Shown here: in pieces, positions 43,945-57,649 of the stretch
Layout: each line of letters starts with the position of its first letter
Numbering within the stretch: the first letter of the stretch is position 1
Assembly (NCBI GenBank): GCA_964034945.1
Contig: OZ035962.1
Coordinates: 106,154,034-106,218,033, forward strand
Length of the DNA: 64,000 nt
Reading direction: 5' to 3'
From: Chrysopilus asiliformis
Lineage: Eukaryota > Arthropoda > Insecta > Diptera > Rhagionidae
Notes under the pieces: generated by a model
What the model was told of the DNA's origin: nothing
Seen by the model: only the letters and a program-made list of their open reading frames with translations
Databases searched by the model: none
Program-made: the position numbers and the translations under genes

Positions 43945-46900
43945 TTGTATTGAGTTTTGTAGCGTTTTCCCACGTTGGCTCCCTTCCCCCTTAAAATGGT
44001 GACATAATTTTATGGACAGCCCTGAGTTTACACGATTTTTCAGTATCGCGAGCCTGTTTAAGTTCCAGGAGTCTAGAAATTTTTTCACAGTAGACTCAAA
44101 TTTTGAGTTACGCGGCAGATTTTGACAAAACCGAAACCTGACCTCACCCCCCTTAATTCGAGTTTTAACTCGAAAACCTCTCGACCGATGGAGATGAAAT
44201 TTTAAAAATGAAACAAGTTCCGATAAAGAGCCTAGGGGCAGTTGGGAAAAAACGTCTAAAATAATGTGATTGCCTTTTTAGTCCCAGAACTTTTCATTGT
44301 ACCCCCGTATCTGCAAATACAACCAGATGTACTCAAATCCCATAGGAAGCTAAAAAGTACTGGAAATCGAAACTTTTGCTTAAGTGATGTGTAAGTTGTG
44401 AATTTGACAATTGATTCACTTCGTTTCAAGCGGACAAAAAATATATTTTAGATCCACTGAAGATCATTGATCGCTGTGTGTCCAGACATGGTTTTGAATC
44501 ATGTTAGACAAATTTTCAGAAAATTTAGGCTAATTTGTTAGAGCGATAATTGGCAAACTAAATAATTTCCAAATGGTGATATTTTACGTAGAAGTTTTCC
44601 AAGCAGAACCACATTTTATGTGTCCAATTCGCAAGACATAATAGCGCAAAACGTATGCAAAGAATAATAGCATTTAGAATTGCCTTTGGAATTCACACGA
44701 TATGGGAAACGTGATGACCGGTCGCCGACATTAGTTAAAATGGGTGTTTATTTGACATCATATGAGGCTATCAGAGCAAGAGTTAATTTTTTGTATTTGA
44801 ATCACTATTGCAAGTGAGTTTTTAGATAAAAAAGTTTGAATGCACAAAAGAACATTTCAACATTGAGTAATAAAGTCCACACTAACTTTTTTTCCAAAAA
44901 TCTACAGTCAATAATAGTACAAAAGTGGAAAAGCTTCAAAAACTCGATTATGTGGCTTGGGTCACTTTTGCTCTCAACGCCTCATATGTCAAATGAAATT
45001 GAGTTAAATCGAGAAGCTTAAGTATCGCAGATTATTGAATATTTTTAATGGGGAATGAGGGAAATTCAAAATATTTTCGTGTCGGTTGCCCCAAATTCGA
45101 ATCCAGCGTAAACTGGCAACTCTGTATGCATCAATTAGCGACCATCTTAAAAACTATTTTTAGATAAAAATCCACTCATTCAGTAATAAGTAGCACCAAT
45201 TTTTCCCCTTTTCCCTGAACACCGCCTTATTCCGCACGAGCAAAAACCAACTCAAAGTTTATCCCTCAAAAAAATTAAAATTATTCTTGCCTCGCAATCG
45301 TACACCAAAATACACTCATCCGCAACCATTCCTCGTCCAAAGTTTAAAGTTATCGCCCTCGATGTTATGATTACGAGCATTGGAGCCGATAAATTCGACC
45401 GAGCCTCCCAATCGCTTATTTAGCGCTCTCCGTAACACATTGGGATAGATATGGGGTCAACATGTGCAAAAGAAAAATAAGCTAAATAATAAAAAAAAAA
45501 GAAAATATGGAAAATATCTAAATGAGGCATAATGGCCACAGAATGTGGTAAGGTCAGCGCTGTTAAATATATGGTAGGTATTATTAAGCTTTATTAAAGT
45601 TTCATAGATGTCACCTACACAAACATTGTTTGAAATTAATTGTGAATAAGATAATTATTTCAGCTCAACAATTATATGTAACAATTCGGTTGGAAATTTA
45701 AAACAAAATAATGGAATATTTTATATTAAACATAATAAACTGGAATCATGACACGTTTATCAAAATTTTGAGATGGCATCACGGCACTCAGACGAGTTTA
45801 TATTGAATCTTTCGCGTTGTCACACAGCCGCAAGCTTCCTCCTTCACTTTTTGAGCCACGCGATCGGGCTTGATTTATTCGTATAGGCTCTAGTTTTCCA
45901 GGTGTTGTCCATCAAATATATCACGGCAATTTTATGCATTTTGGAACCCCATCCCTTCCTCCTTTAGTCTTTTTCACGATTTTCTGTATGGAGTTTAGTA
46001 TCGCCGCCATACTGCCACATATCTACTCTCCTCTCCTGAAAGTGTGACGTATTTTATAGACAGTACCTGACCACCCCCCTCCCCCTACCAACAATTATTA
46101 TCTATTACCCACAAAAATAAATAACTGTTCGTGTAAGATGAAAACCTCAGATCGCTACTATTTCTTCGATTGAATGACTTACACTTTCCGTCATTACTAA
46201 ATACTATGTTAATTGATAAGCAGATAAACTTGCTGATTAATTAATTTCAAATGCGAATAAACGCGTATTTTTTCTTTACAACAAACTGTGTTCATTATGC
46301 GCGACACGCGACATTTTAAGAGGAAGAACTAAAAATCTCGCTCGCCATGGCATAACAAGAAAATTAATTCTCTCTCAATATTTCAAATTGTAATAATTAC
46401 ACCAAGATTTTGTAAAACAAAAAATCAAGCTAGTTTACCATCAGTATTTCACCTTCCATCGCACCGCAATTAAATGTGGATCTCATATCAATTCTGATAT
46501 TTGTATGGGTATTACCGGCGCCAGTCGTATTTACAATTTTTATTGAAAACATGGCTAGAGTTGTTGACTCTTTCTGCAATTACAGTTTCTACCACATCCG
46601 TTAGGTAAACTATTAACTACGAAATCAAAATAAAATTTGTATCAGGTGAAGAACTCCGAGGGTAGGATGACAAGTTTGGGGCCCCTGCACCTGATACTCA
46701 TCGTTTGTGACAAATTTTTACTTTTCTACTAAAAAACCTTTCAAAAAGGAGGCAAAGTTTCAGGTCAATCGGTCAATGGTGTTCGAATGCCAATTTTCGC
46801 CTTTTCGAACCCCTTCGCCCCTCACCTTTCGGTACATTTTTTAGTTTTTCTTTGTGTGGGCTTTAATATCACCGTCACACTGCCGCTTTTCCCATAATTT

Positions 46901-47280
46901 TCTCGAAGACGGCTTCTATTATTTCTATTTTTTCCCATAATTTTCTCGAAAACGGCTTGTGTTATTGGAAAGCATTACTAGCATAACTCCTGGTGCAATT
47001 ATATATCAAAACCTAACCATACCGGATTTCCAAAGCTCTAACTCGAAAACCAATCGACCGATTGACGTGAAATTTCAGATATTTTCTGAGGAAAATTGTT
47101 TTTTTTTTGCAAGGCCGCAACGCCTTCTATATCTCTACGAAATATTTTATGAAATGTTACAAGATGGACACATTCACTGTCACGATCAATCCTCATCAGA
47201 AGTTTAACAGTGAATGCGTTAAATAGAAATTCACCGGGCATTTTATATACGATTCACTGTCTTATTCTACGTAGAAAAAA
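43945..47280. other. Non-coding stretch with faint old repeats
   Basis: Loosely similar segments near 43945-44030, 45960-46060 and 46840-46890 (GTATGGAGTTT..., GACAGCCCTGA...) suggest an old, decayed repeat family. TTTTCCCATAATTTTCTCGA is repeated at about 46890 and 46931. No gene is supported. Confidence 0.4.
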
Positions 47281-47460
47281 AAATGTCGTACCCCAACGTT
47301 AGATGGAATTTTCATTGGCAGTGAGATTAGCGGCTTGGGTGAACCGAAAATTTCGACTGACATTGGTGGCTGGCGAGATAAACGGTTTACCATTTATGCA
47401 AATTAAAGGTACAACTACTCGCTGGCATTCAAATACCACTACAAAGCGGTGGGCAAGGTT

Positions 47461-47717
47461 ACCATATCGCACACCTAGATCAAAACAGCGTCAACTCAAA
47501 AAAAAATCCTTTCAGAAATGACGAAAAACTCATTGTCGTGCCGTTGTACATAAAAGGAATTTGCTGTTTACTTAATTACAGAGAAAATGCATTTAAAAGG
47601 AAAATTTTAGGTATTAGATATTAGGTTAGGTATTGGATTTGGTATTGATATGTATAATTAACTAAAAAATCTAAAATTTTGAGTTAACGCTGTTTTGATC
47701 TAGGTGTGCGATATATG
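47461..47717. repeat. Inverted repeat pair, about 41-bp arms
   Basis: Arms 47461-47501 and 47677-47717 pair with one mismatch and a small slip (TGACGC against TAACGC). The spacer is about 175 bp. Likely a decayed MITE. Confidence 0.75.
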
Positions 47718-47739
47718 GATACCGGTTCGTGCCGCGTCT

Positions 47740-49544
47740 TACAGTCCACGATCAATCATAGCACCCACAGATATACATATAAGATGTCGAATTGATCTTG
47801 GATGCTTATTGTTATTTTATCAAAATACCTAAAAACCGACAGACGCTCATCTCTTTCTTTCGCAGCAAGGCATATGTGGCTGTCTATACCCACAACGTCA
47901 CTCACAGTAAATCACGCATGTGAACTTTAAAAAGTGGTACTTTTTTTTAATAATTTGAATGAAAAGAGCCTCGCACTGACCCCTAAACTATCAGAAATGA
48001 TCTCAAACTTGAAATTGACTTTGAAGGCGCTGATTGCCGATTAATGATAATGGCGTTGTTTATGATGACACATTCTGTTTACTAAATTATACTATAGTTG
48101 CAGTGTCACCAATATTCATTCAATATGTGGTACTTTTTGACATATCAATGTGTATTTCTTTGCTGCCCGTGGCTAATTCGGGTAATGAAAGCGAAAAAAG
48201 AAAGAAAAAAAAGTTTATCGAATTGGAAAGGTGTATTTGATAGCATACTACCTGGATAGAAGAACCTGCCGTTGAATTAACAAGAAAACTAGACCATTTG
48301 TACAACAGTTAGATATTCTCGTATACAATATGCATATCTAAATTATATACTCGTATGTTGATCTGAAATGTGTTTTCATTTGGCTAAGCCATACATATTA
48401 TCGCTTTTTGAACCGAATAGAAGCTTAGAATGAGGCTACTATTTACAAACAAGCACCGTTTACTTAATTTATTTTGAAATTAGGAAATTGGGGCACCGAA
48501 ATGATCGTTTTTTTTACCATTTCTTCTTAATATTCTAAACAAATTCAATTTTTATCGTTGTTTAGACTCCAATCTCAATAGTTTTATACAGTCGATCAAA
48601 ATTGTGAAAGAATACATAAAACACTAGTAGTCGATTGAGTATTATTTTGCCGTATGTGTATATTTTTATGGCCATACAACAGTCAATCGATGCAACATTG
48701 TGTTATGTCAGGTCAGTTTTTGTTTCGTTGTGCCCTATGGAAAATTTTTGAAAACACAATTTAGTGTTCTCAACATTTTATTCGTACGATTATTCGGAGA
48801 GACCTTCAAATCTATTAGCGCAAATTTCAAGTTCGATTTCGAACCCGGTCTAAAATGGTTAGCTTAAAGATGAAATTAGGTCTTAAATGTTGGGCATTCG
48901 AATATTTGACCGGCGACAGGTGGGCGTAAAAGATACAGATTAGACTTGATTTTTTTACCATAAAGAGAAGTTTTTTCGAATTTGATCACTAATCTACGAA
49001 CGAAAAGTACATCACATCATCTTCCCTAGATTGTAAGTTTTTAACGTGTTTTCCATGACCCGTTTTCATGCTATCAGAATTTTTTTGTATGTAAACAAAT
49101 TAAAAGCAGATTTGCGCAGAGATTACGAGATAAAAAGGTATAAATGAACAATTAATGAATTAGGATCATGGAAAACTTTTATGGAATTTACAATAGTCAA
49201 AGATTCATTTTTTTCAACACTAATTATGACAAAATTATGTTTGCACAAGTGATTTCCTGTTAGGGATCGTTTACATTTGCGATTTTACCCGAAATTTCTT
49301 TTATAGAACAAAATCTCCAGAATAAATTCCAAGTCTGGGAAACAAAATGTCACAGAACTCGAATTTATGAAAAATAAATTTCTAGGATTTGGTGTTGTCG
49401 AAAAAGAAATCAAAAATGTGAACGGCCCCTTAGTCGCAGTTGTCACTATTCCTCGCTCTTAAGTTGTTGTCGCAGAGGATTCCAAATCTGTAAATGGTTT
49501 GATTAGATTCGATATACATATACATAGTTCTTGAAATACCCAAT
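47740..49544. other. Non-coding stretch
   Basis: No supported gene or element. Confidence 0.4.
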
Positions 49545-49546
49545 TA

Positions 49547-50843
49547 CAGTAGAGACTCGGTAATTCGAAAACCCCGCTAATTCGAACAACAATTTTTACT
49601 TTCTTCTACGGAGTATAATAAAGTTTTGTATTCATGAAAAATTTCGACCTCTTAATTTTGCCTAAAAAACATTTCCTGATCACTCCTGAGTCGATTGGAG
49701 CCATATTTAAAAAATGTCTTTCTGTCTGTCAGTCTGTCTGGCAGTCTGTGTACAAGATTTCTCAAAAACTAATAGAGCTAGCGCCATGAAATTTTAGAGG
49801 CATGTTGGGTCCTGAAATGGGACGATCCTATCAACTTTTGGTGGAAATCCGTTAACCGGAAGTATCCAAAATGGCGGTTTTTCAAAAATCGCAATTTCGT
49901 TTTTCTCGATTTACTCCCAAACTACGCGTTTTTTAGTGGCCTTAAGTATGACAAAACTTGGAGAAAATAAAATTTCCCACACTTTTGTCGTTAGCTATAA
50001 CTCGATATCTCAACCCGTTATCGAGATAAACCGTTATTTCCAAAAAAAAAACAGTTTTTTGCGATTATCTCGAAAACTAACGGGTTTTTGTTGACTGAAT
50101 GTATGAAGTGAATTAATGACACAATTTTGTCTTTTACCGTTATCCGTTATATTTTACCGTTATTGAGATATTTGCATTAATATGTAAAAAATCATATTTT
50201 TGCGAATAATTTGCAAACTAACGGTTTTTCGACAAATCAGTTAAAATAATAATTAAAGATGTTAGCATTTTCTACATTTTTGCCATTTACCGTAAATTGA
50301 TATCTTTTACAGTTCTCAAGTTATCTCAAATTTTGTACGTTTTTGATATTTTTGAATAAACAAAGAATTTATTGGGAGGCCGTCTTAGGTTGACAACGCG
50401 ACAGGGCTCTAGCGTAAATTGCGCAGGGTCGTAGATTTTGTAGAAGAAAGTTTTGTGTTGACCACAACTGATATTTTTTATTGGGTATCTTGTAATTCAA
50501 ATTGTGGTCGATATATTGGTCTCCGTAATCGAACTTTTCTGGTCGAGCATGGAAATGGATTGAATACAATGCTAAGGCATTTACCAGCAAAATTTGCGTG
50601 GTGGTATGTACAGGCATTAATTTTGAAGCCAAAATTTCAAGAATTGAATGTGGTCACATATGTAGGTATATATGCTTGGGGGACATTGTTACTTAATTTT
50701 AATTTCAAATTTTTCTCTTCTGACATTAAGACTGTTTTATTAATCAAAATGTGCACCATAAAATTGAATCCAGTAATTCGAAAATCTCCGTGGTTCGAAT
50801 TAAGGTCCGGTTTCTATTGATTCGAATTACCGAATCTCTACTG
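49547..50843. mobile_element. pogo/Tigger-like element interrupted by repeat A
   Basis: Ends CAGTAGAGACTCGGTAATTC and, read inward from the right, CAGTAGAGATTCGGTAATTC, each flanked by TA (49545-49546, 50844-50845). Repeat family A copy 2 sits inside, so the original is about 410 bp and non-autonomous. The 133-codon frame at 50419-50820 spans the repeat border and is fortuitous. Confidence 0.85.
49592..50479 (+). mobile_element. Dispersed repeat family A, copy 2 (unexpanded)
   Basis: Nearly identical to the flanks of 14842-18272, but with only about three GTCTGTCA-type units (about 49723-49750). This copy shows the ancestral structure. Confidence 0.82.
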
Positions 50844-50984
50844 TATTTAGATTATTCAGAATTATCCAGAAAAACCTTGCCAAAAAAAAGTTTTTTTTTG
50901 TTGTTGTTGCTGAACAGTGTTACCCGTTGTCAGGAAAATTAAGGAAATAAAAGCAAAGTACGAAATTGGAACCGTACACTTTCT

Positions 50985-51240
50985 CTCTCTTTCTGTCGGC
51001 ACTACAACCGGTTTCCGGTTTTGGCCTTCCGCAATATGTCTTACCAGAGGTCCCGGTCACGTGTCGATGTCCTCCAGTTTTGCATCCAATTCTCTTCGCG
51101 TCCTGGTCAACGCCGTCTTGCCATCTGAAGTTCAATCTTCCTCGTCGCCTTGTTGTTAATAACCTACCGCAGAAGACTTTCCGAGCCGGGTCACTTTCAC
51201 TCATTCGAGTGACATGACCAGCCCACCGGAGTCTGTTGAG
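50985..51240 (-). pseudogene. Fragment of non-LTR retrotransposon ORF2 C-terminus, copy 2
   Basis: The minus-strand frame reads NRLRWAGHVTRM, then KVFCGRLL, then GRLNFRWQDGVDQD. It then frame-shifts before the expected NWR...DRDLW part. The RWxGHVxRM and GRxxxRWxD motifs are typical of LINE polymerase tails in insects. It is closely similar to 40358-40535. Confidence 0.75.
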
Positions 51241-51244
51241 TAGT

Positions 51245-52300
51245 ATGACCTTGACTATCGAACACTTTAGAACGCTTTTTATAGAAAATCCCTTTACAAA
51301 TCGGGCTAAAATTTTTGCTCATAACTCCTGAGAGACAATGCGAAAGAGATTAGGACAATTTTCGGCTCCCATTTGGAAGTAACCTGCTTTCAAGAGCACC
51401 GATTTTTGATAAAAATTATGTTGTGAGTTCATGTAATGAAAAACAAATTAAAAACACTTTGTCCCAAATTCATTTTCGAAAAAAATAAGACCATTACTAC
51501 TTGCTAAACTACCTCATTTGGATTCATGTAACAATATTAATGCGTAATTGTGGTTCATTATTGGTTATTTACTCATATTACAAATACGCATCAAGCCAGC
51601 ATTCACACGTTTTGTGTTGGATTTCTTGGGTGAGGTAAAAATGTGAGAATTGAATTTCCGGGTTGGCCGTTAAGCATGAATTCAGCGCACTTTACACAAC
51701 AAACAACAACACAGCCATACAGGTGTAAAACGTACCAGTCAGCGCCGGCTAATTAAACGCAGCAATAATAAGCGAATCGAGCGATAACGCGGACTTCAGA
51801 TACCACGGCGCGATGACGATTGTATTGGGCAAGAACCAAATGAACCTTGCCGATGACAAAGATTAAGCAATAGAATAACTAGAAGTGCTTTAATAAAATA
51901 TAATGACGATGCTTAGTTAGCCAAGACTAACAAAATGCCGATTAAGGTAGGTAAATACATTAAATTGATTTCATTCAGCCGATCGTCGATATTCATCAGC
52001 GTATATCAGAGTGGTTGGCCTTCGGTCCAAGTCGATCAGCTTCCTTCTCGATCTCTCTTTGACGATTTCTCAATTCAACATTTTTTTTCATACGTTTTGT
52101 TTTTAATTGCTCGACAGTTCCTTGTTTATTGAGAAAACATGAACGCGACACGAACAAAATGGTCAAGTTCAAGATGAAAGGTCCGCCGAGTATTTTAGAA
52201 ACAGTTCAAATCGGATTTTTAACGTTTGTTGCGTGTTCTCGGTAGGCAACTGCTTTTAGGCTGTAAAATAGACGAAAAAATGGATGCAGTGTTTTTAAGA
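51245..52300. other. Non-coding stretch
   Basis: No supported gene. The part from 51600 to 51870 is GC-richer than its surroundings and might be regulatory; this is only a composition remark. Confidence 0.35.
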
Positions 52301-52304
52301 TTTT

Positions 52305-52480
52305 TCAGGATAACGAAAACGAGTCAGAATACCGAAAACGTGTCAGGATACCGAAAACGAGTCAGAATACCAAAAACGAGTCAGGATACCGAAAACGAGT
52401 CAGGATACCGAAAACGAGTCAGCATACCGAAAACGAGTCAGGATACCGAAAACTAGTCACGATACCGAAAACGGCTCAGG
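52305..52480 (+). repeat. 19-bp minisatellite, about 9 units
   Basis: Unit GTCAGGATACCGAAAACGA with scattered substitutions. The frame across it (52226-52456) is a by-product. Confidence 0.92.
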
Positions 52481-52684
52481 ACACACCGGAAAATTGAGAA
52501 CAAGCTAATTACAAGGGAAAATCCTAGCCAAAAATTAGGTTCTAGGTTTCTCGCTTTCAAAAATTCGAACTGGTGATCCACCATTCAGTAGATCGGGCTA
52601 AAATTGTAGCTAATATCTTTTGGAGAAAAGGGTCAGAGGAAATTTAAAAAATTGCCACAATTACGGTGTCTTCCTTGCCAGACC

Positions 52685-53122
52685 AGGGGTGGCTTCATGT
52701 AACTTATTTTCGCTCGACTAATTGGTCGAAGGAAATCTTTCGTCGACTAAAACTGATTAAACAGGAGGACACTCACTCTGGTGCAGACGATATAAGAGTC
52801 TTTTCTGGGTAATTTGGGGTCGCTGAATCCGAATCTGGCAGTGGTTTGGCTGTACCAGCTCTACTTTTTCAAATATGAAGAAAAAAATAATTGTTGATTT
52901 CCAGATTATAAATATGTATGAGTTACCCACCATATCGGAAAAAGTAGAGCTGGTACAGCCAAACCACTGCCAGATTCGGATTCAGCGACCCCAAATTACC
53001 CAGAAAAGACTCTTATATCGTGTGCACCAGAGTGAGTGTCCTCCTGTTTAATCAGTTTTGGTCGACGAAAGATTTCCTTCGACCAATTAGTCGATCGAAA
53101 ATAAGTTACATGAAGCCACCCC
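52685..53122. mobile_element. Fold-back MITE family C, copy 2
   Basis: Arms of about 190 bp are nearly perfect inverted repeats starting AGGGGTGGCTTCATGTAACT, around a short AT-rich centre. It is better preserved than copy 1 (22490-22918). Confidence 0.88.
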
Positions 53123-53124
53123 AG

Positions 53125-56100
53125 GTACTACCTACCTCACCCCAAGATTTTTTTTATAATAACCAGAAGTCCTGTGATTAGGTCTCCACAAATCCGCAGA
53201 CCTCGATGGTTGGGCCCCAAAAAACGGTCTTCAAATTTTAGGCCTTGTAAAAAATTTCTTAAATTTACATTAGTCGAAAGAAGATTTAACAAAAGTTTTA
53301 ACTGACTCGGCGCTACAGCTCTCGAAGAGCCTGGGCCTCCTCAATTGAGGTTTCATAACAATTTCTTCCCTGCTTCGCACCTACAGTTTTACATGGATTG
53401 CGAACCATGAATGAATTACAACATTTGTAAGGTTTTGACGTTTCAACCCATCAACAGCAGAGGCCGTCATAGCAAGACAGCCGGGAATTGAACTTTACCA
53501 CTTGGACTACGCTAGACTTTTATAAGGCCCACAAAAAATTTCCCGCAGAGAAGAGTGGGGGCTAATTTGGAACTAGAAAGAACTTAGGAGCGGTCAATAA
53601 AATACATCACTCTAATTTCGTCGTTTCAAACTCCTCTTCCCCTATTAATGTGCTATTTTTCTTATAGATAGCCTTTTATCCTCATCGCGCCAATTTTTAA
53701 AAAATACATTTTTTTTGCTAAATCCAGTTTAATAAAAATAAAAAGTTATTTACCCTTCGCAATAATGTCATTCACCTACAAAACTTTCAATAGCATTTAC
53801 CCGCCGAAATGCCACAAATATTAGATCATCTTCCAAGATTTCTGTTGACAGCGCCCGAGATTTATTACTCCAGTGTCCAATATTTAAAACCATTCAACGT
53901 AAGCCGAGCCGGTAGTTAGAATTTCCTTACTTTTTTGTTCAAAACATGAAGCTTTTATACATGGAAATGTCATTAGTCAACATGAATTATAAAATATACA
54001 AAATTTTGTCGAGAACAACTTATGCACGAGTCTTTTTCAGACAAAGAAAACGAGAAACCGAAGATAGTGGGACTAAACATGATATAAACAGCCAACACTG
54101 CGGAATTAGTCATTACAGTTTATTTTGGATAATCTAATTTTTGGTTGTAAATACCAGCTCCTCCGCGTTGTGTCCTCATGGAACGGAAATGTCACTTTCA
54201 CTGGACAAAACATACAAAAGATTTTTATCGATCGCTCAGAGTAAAATCTGGGGTCACTTTAAAGTATTTTTGTTATGTTTTACTTTCGTTAATATTATGC
54301 TTTTATGCTACTTGGAGAATTCGATGCGATTTTGGATGACGTCTGTAAATCACGTGGAAACAAATACATTGTACTAACAGGATTAATTATTCAATAATTG
54401 CGAATCACTTGGCGATATATGCATCCAAAACACGTATTTCCTGGAAGTCACATTCCTTCGCTTTTTTGTTTTGCCTTTGAGAATTTATTTTGGTGCAAGA
54501 AAATGGGAAACAACAACAAACAGAGCTTAAATTTTTATAAAAACAATTTTTTTGTCCACACCTTTATTTATAACAAATTATTTAGCTCATTTGAATGTGT
54601 TTTGTAGCGCCACATTTTTTTTACCAAAATCTTAGATTGCGGTTCCAATAAAAACAAGGAAAATTCAAATTTTCTCAAAGTTTTTTGTGTGATTATGGGA
54701 AGTTTTAGCTAATTTTTCTAATTTGTGACTGTGAATAATAATGATGAATAAGTGAGGGCGAAAAGTAAAGAAAATACACAAATCGAAACACAATATTTAA
54801 TTTCCCTTTCCTACAGAAATACGAGTTAAAATTTCAAATCAATCAGTCTGGCGGCTTTCAAGATGAGAACTTGCAAAGTCAGGTTTTTTGGCTAAGATTG
54901 GTTTTTGTAACTACAACACTTTTTGAGCGTTCTGTGAACAATTTTTAAAAATCTTTCTGCAACCGAAAATTTAAGGCCTTTTCTTTAATGGGCAAATCTT
55001 TGGTTGCATTCCTTCCAAACCTGTTTGGTGACCAAAGCCTTTTTTTATAGTTCCAGCCAGAGCTTAGGGGAAAACCCTTTAATGCCGGAGCACAGCACAG
55101 CTTTGAGGTCCTTTTCACATTGAGGATTTAATAACTTCATCGCATCTAGGAGTGAAACTTTGTTTCTCTAACTTTTTCTAGTTGGATTTTTTTTTTGTCT
55201 ATTCTGGCAGCAATTTTTTTCACTCCCACGCATTTCACTTTCCACATATTGACCTGCATTGGTCAATTTTTTTTATGAACTTAGACTGGTTGCACTGTTT
55301 ATATTAAGGTCTGAAAAGGTTAGCTATTTGTTGTCATTCTCCGAAACCAAAAAAATGAGCTTGTTGACGATTTTTTTTAAGGTTTGTCCATAAAATGACT
55401 ACGTTGTAGGGTTGTTGGTAGTGAATAACAGCAGTACGTACGTAATATGTATTCCAATGTGAACCATAGCCCGAAATTATTCAAAGAAAAATATTAAAAA
55501 TCATCTCGAGATGATCAAATAATTAACAGTATATAATCCCATTAGGAAAATCGTGAAATGTAGGGGTGGGTGGAGGGAGTATCCACGAAAAACCTTCACA
55601 CAAAAAAGTCATGAACTAAAGGGTTAATTCGTAATAATATTGATTTGAAGATTACATTTTTATTATAAGTTAACTACGCACAGTCCTGTTTCATGAATTG
55701 AATTTATCATAATATAAATCATGTTCACTTACCCATTAAATTTAGCCTTAGCCGTAGGCTTCAAATTATATTTTCCTTCGGGAAAGTAGTTTTGAAAACT
55801 GGCTAGAATTTTTAGGCGTTTGTTTTCGTACAGGAAAATCCTTAAAAGGAATGACCTCGAAAGGAATTTAGAAACCGATAAAGTTTAGGCAGCACCCAAA
55901 AACGGTGATTAGGATGTCGTTTTTGTTGTTGTTTATGTTACTATTTGCCTGAAAGTGTGTAGTGGAACCTAAGAAAAGATGAATCTCGAACAAGGATATG
56001 TGAATAGACCAAGTATTCAGCTAGTAGCTCAGCAACTTGGGCTCCACTTATCGATTTTTCGCCTTTGTTTTTATCTTTGATTTAGCTGTATTTGGACACT

Positions 56101-56858
56101 GAACCACACAAATATATCTCCTTCAGATGCGTTGCGTTCACTGAATATCCTTTTTTTTAATGTAGAACTGCGAATCGCTATGCTCTCTCTCTTGTTTTCC
56201 TATGTTGGACTATTTTCTGCTTAGTTTTATATTGCGGCAGACTCCTAATAATTTAATTTAGTGTAATTCGAAGCACGAATTCGTAATTTTGCATGGCCAA
56301 AAAAATCCGCCAAATTGAAAACAAAGAGACTTTTCTTGTTTATGAAAACTCTGGCTACAGGAAAACAAACACAATTCAGGATAAAATCGTAGTTATCGCC
56401 GTTCAATGTGTTAAAACTGATTCGATTAGATTCGTTCCTTCACTTTTCACTTTGCGTTCCTGTTTTCAGTCGAAATTCTGAATAGAACTGAGAAAACTAG
56501 CTTCGAGGGCAACGCTTTTGAATTTCCGTCGCAGCAAAGCTATCTGCTCTAATTGAATTATCCGCCGCTCGATTAAGACTAAAATAACGAAAAAACTTTC
56601 TCACAAATCACAATCATTTTATGCTTTTTTCGTGTAGCTTCTTCTTGTTTTGATGGAATTCCCACCACGATTTTCCCAAAATCTTTTCTTATCCATGACC
56701 ACACCGAAGCATTGGAGTTTGAAGGGGTTTGATTTGGACGCCGCGGTTTAAAAAGGAACTAGAAAAGGTGTGGCGCCGTGGCTAAAAAAGGAACTTTTCC
56801 GTTTACAAACAACATGGCGCCGCGCGTGGCCGAAAAGGAAACATTTGAACATTTAAAA
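53125..56858. other. Non-coding stretch
   Basis: Near 53485-53530 a minus-strand patch (GTCCAAGTGGTAAAG, GTTCAATTCCCGGC) is tRNA-like but scrambled. Short frames at 53946-54607 and 56293-56481 match nothing known. Confidence 0.35.
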
Positions 56859-57646
56859 ATTTAAACATTTTCTGAGTTTTTATATAATTTATTTTTATAG
56901 TTTTATTTTAACAGTAAATACTTATATAAGAGTGTGTCGAATATTAATGCTTGAAATCATGAGACAGTACAAAAATCAACAACTTCTAAATTGAAATTGT
57001 ATTTAAAAACGATCTTTCAATTAATTAATTTGTTAAACAAAATAGAAAGAAAATTAAATATATTATATTTATATTAATTTTCACTACTTTTTCTAAACTA
57101 ATTGTTTTTTTTTTTTTGGTTTAATTTGATTTTTTTATAATTTGAAATGAGAATTTTCTTTTATTTATACAAATCTTAGGTATGAAGATACATATCTTTA
57201 TAATTCGAGCCACTTATCCCTACTTTCTCAATTATTTTAATTTTAAAGTCACGAATTGGAATAATATTTTAATTTTTTGTATTCTTTTTTCTGATTTTTT
57301 GCTTTACTTACATTTTAAAATTTTTATTTTTCATAAAATTAATTGAACTAAATACAATTTACTTCTTTGCTTACGATAAGAGATTTATTTATAAATTATT
57401 CATCTAATAACAATTAATTTTGAATTTGTTATTTGATTTTGAATTGATTAATTCCGTATGTTTTTTTGCGAAATATTTTCGTATCCTTTGATAAGATATG
57501 GAATTTTGTTCTTGACTTCGCCAATGCGGTTAAAAATTCCAAATGAAAATGTAATTTTCCACAATTATTGTTTTACTTTTTTCGAATACAAAATTTTACA
57601 TAATGATTTACAAACTATCACAATTATAAAATTTATGTTAAAATCA
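56859..57646 (-). repeat. 785-bp AT-rich repeat D, copy 2 (inverted)
   Basis: Reverse complement of 24572-25355 with few differences. Both copies lie within about 60 bp of a GGCGCC on the same relative side, but the intervening bases differ. Confidence 0.85.
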
Positions 57647-57649
57647 CTT

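Noticed and set aside
50419..50820. 133-codon plus-strand frame
   Set aside because: It runs from repeat family A across its border into a pogo-like element and has no recognisable domain.
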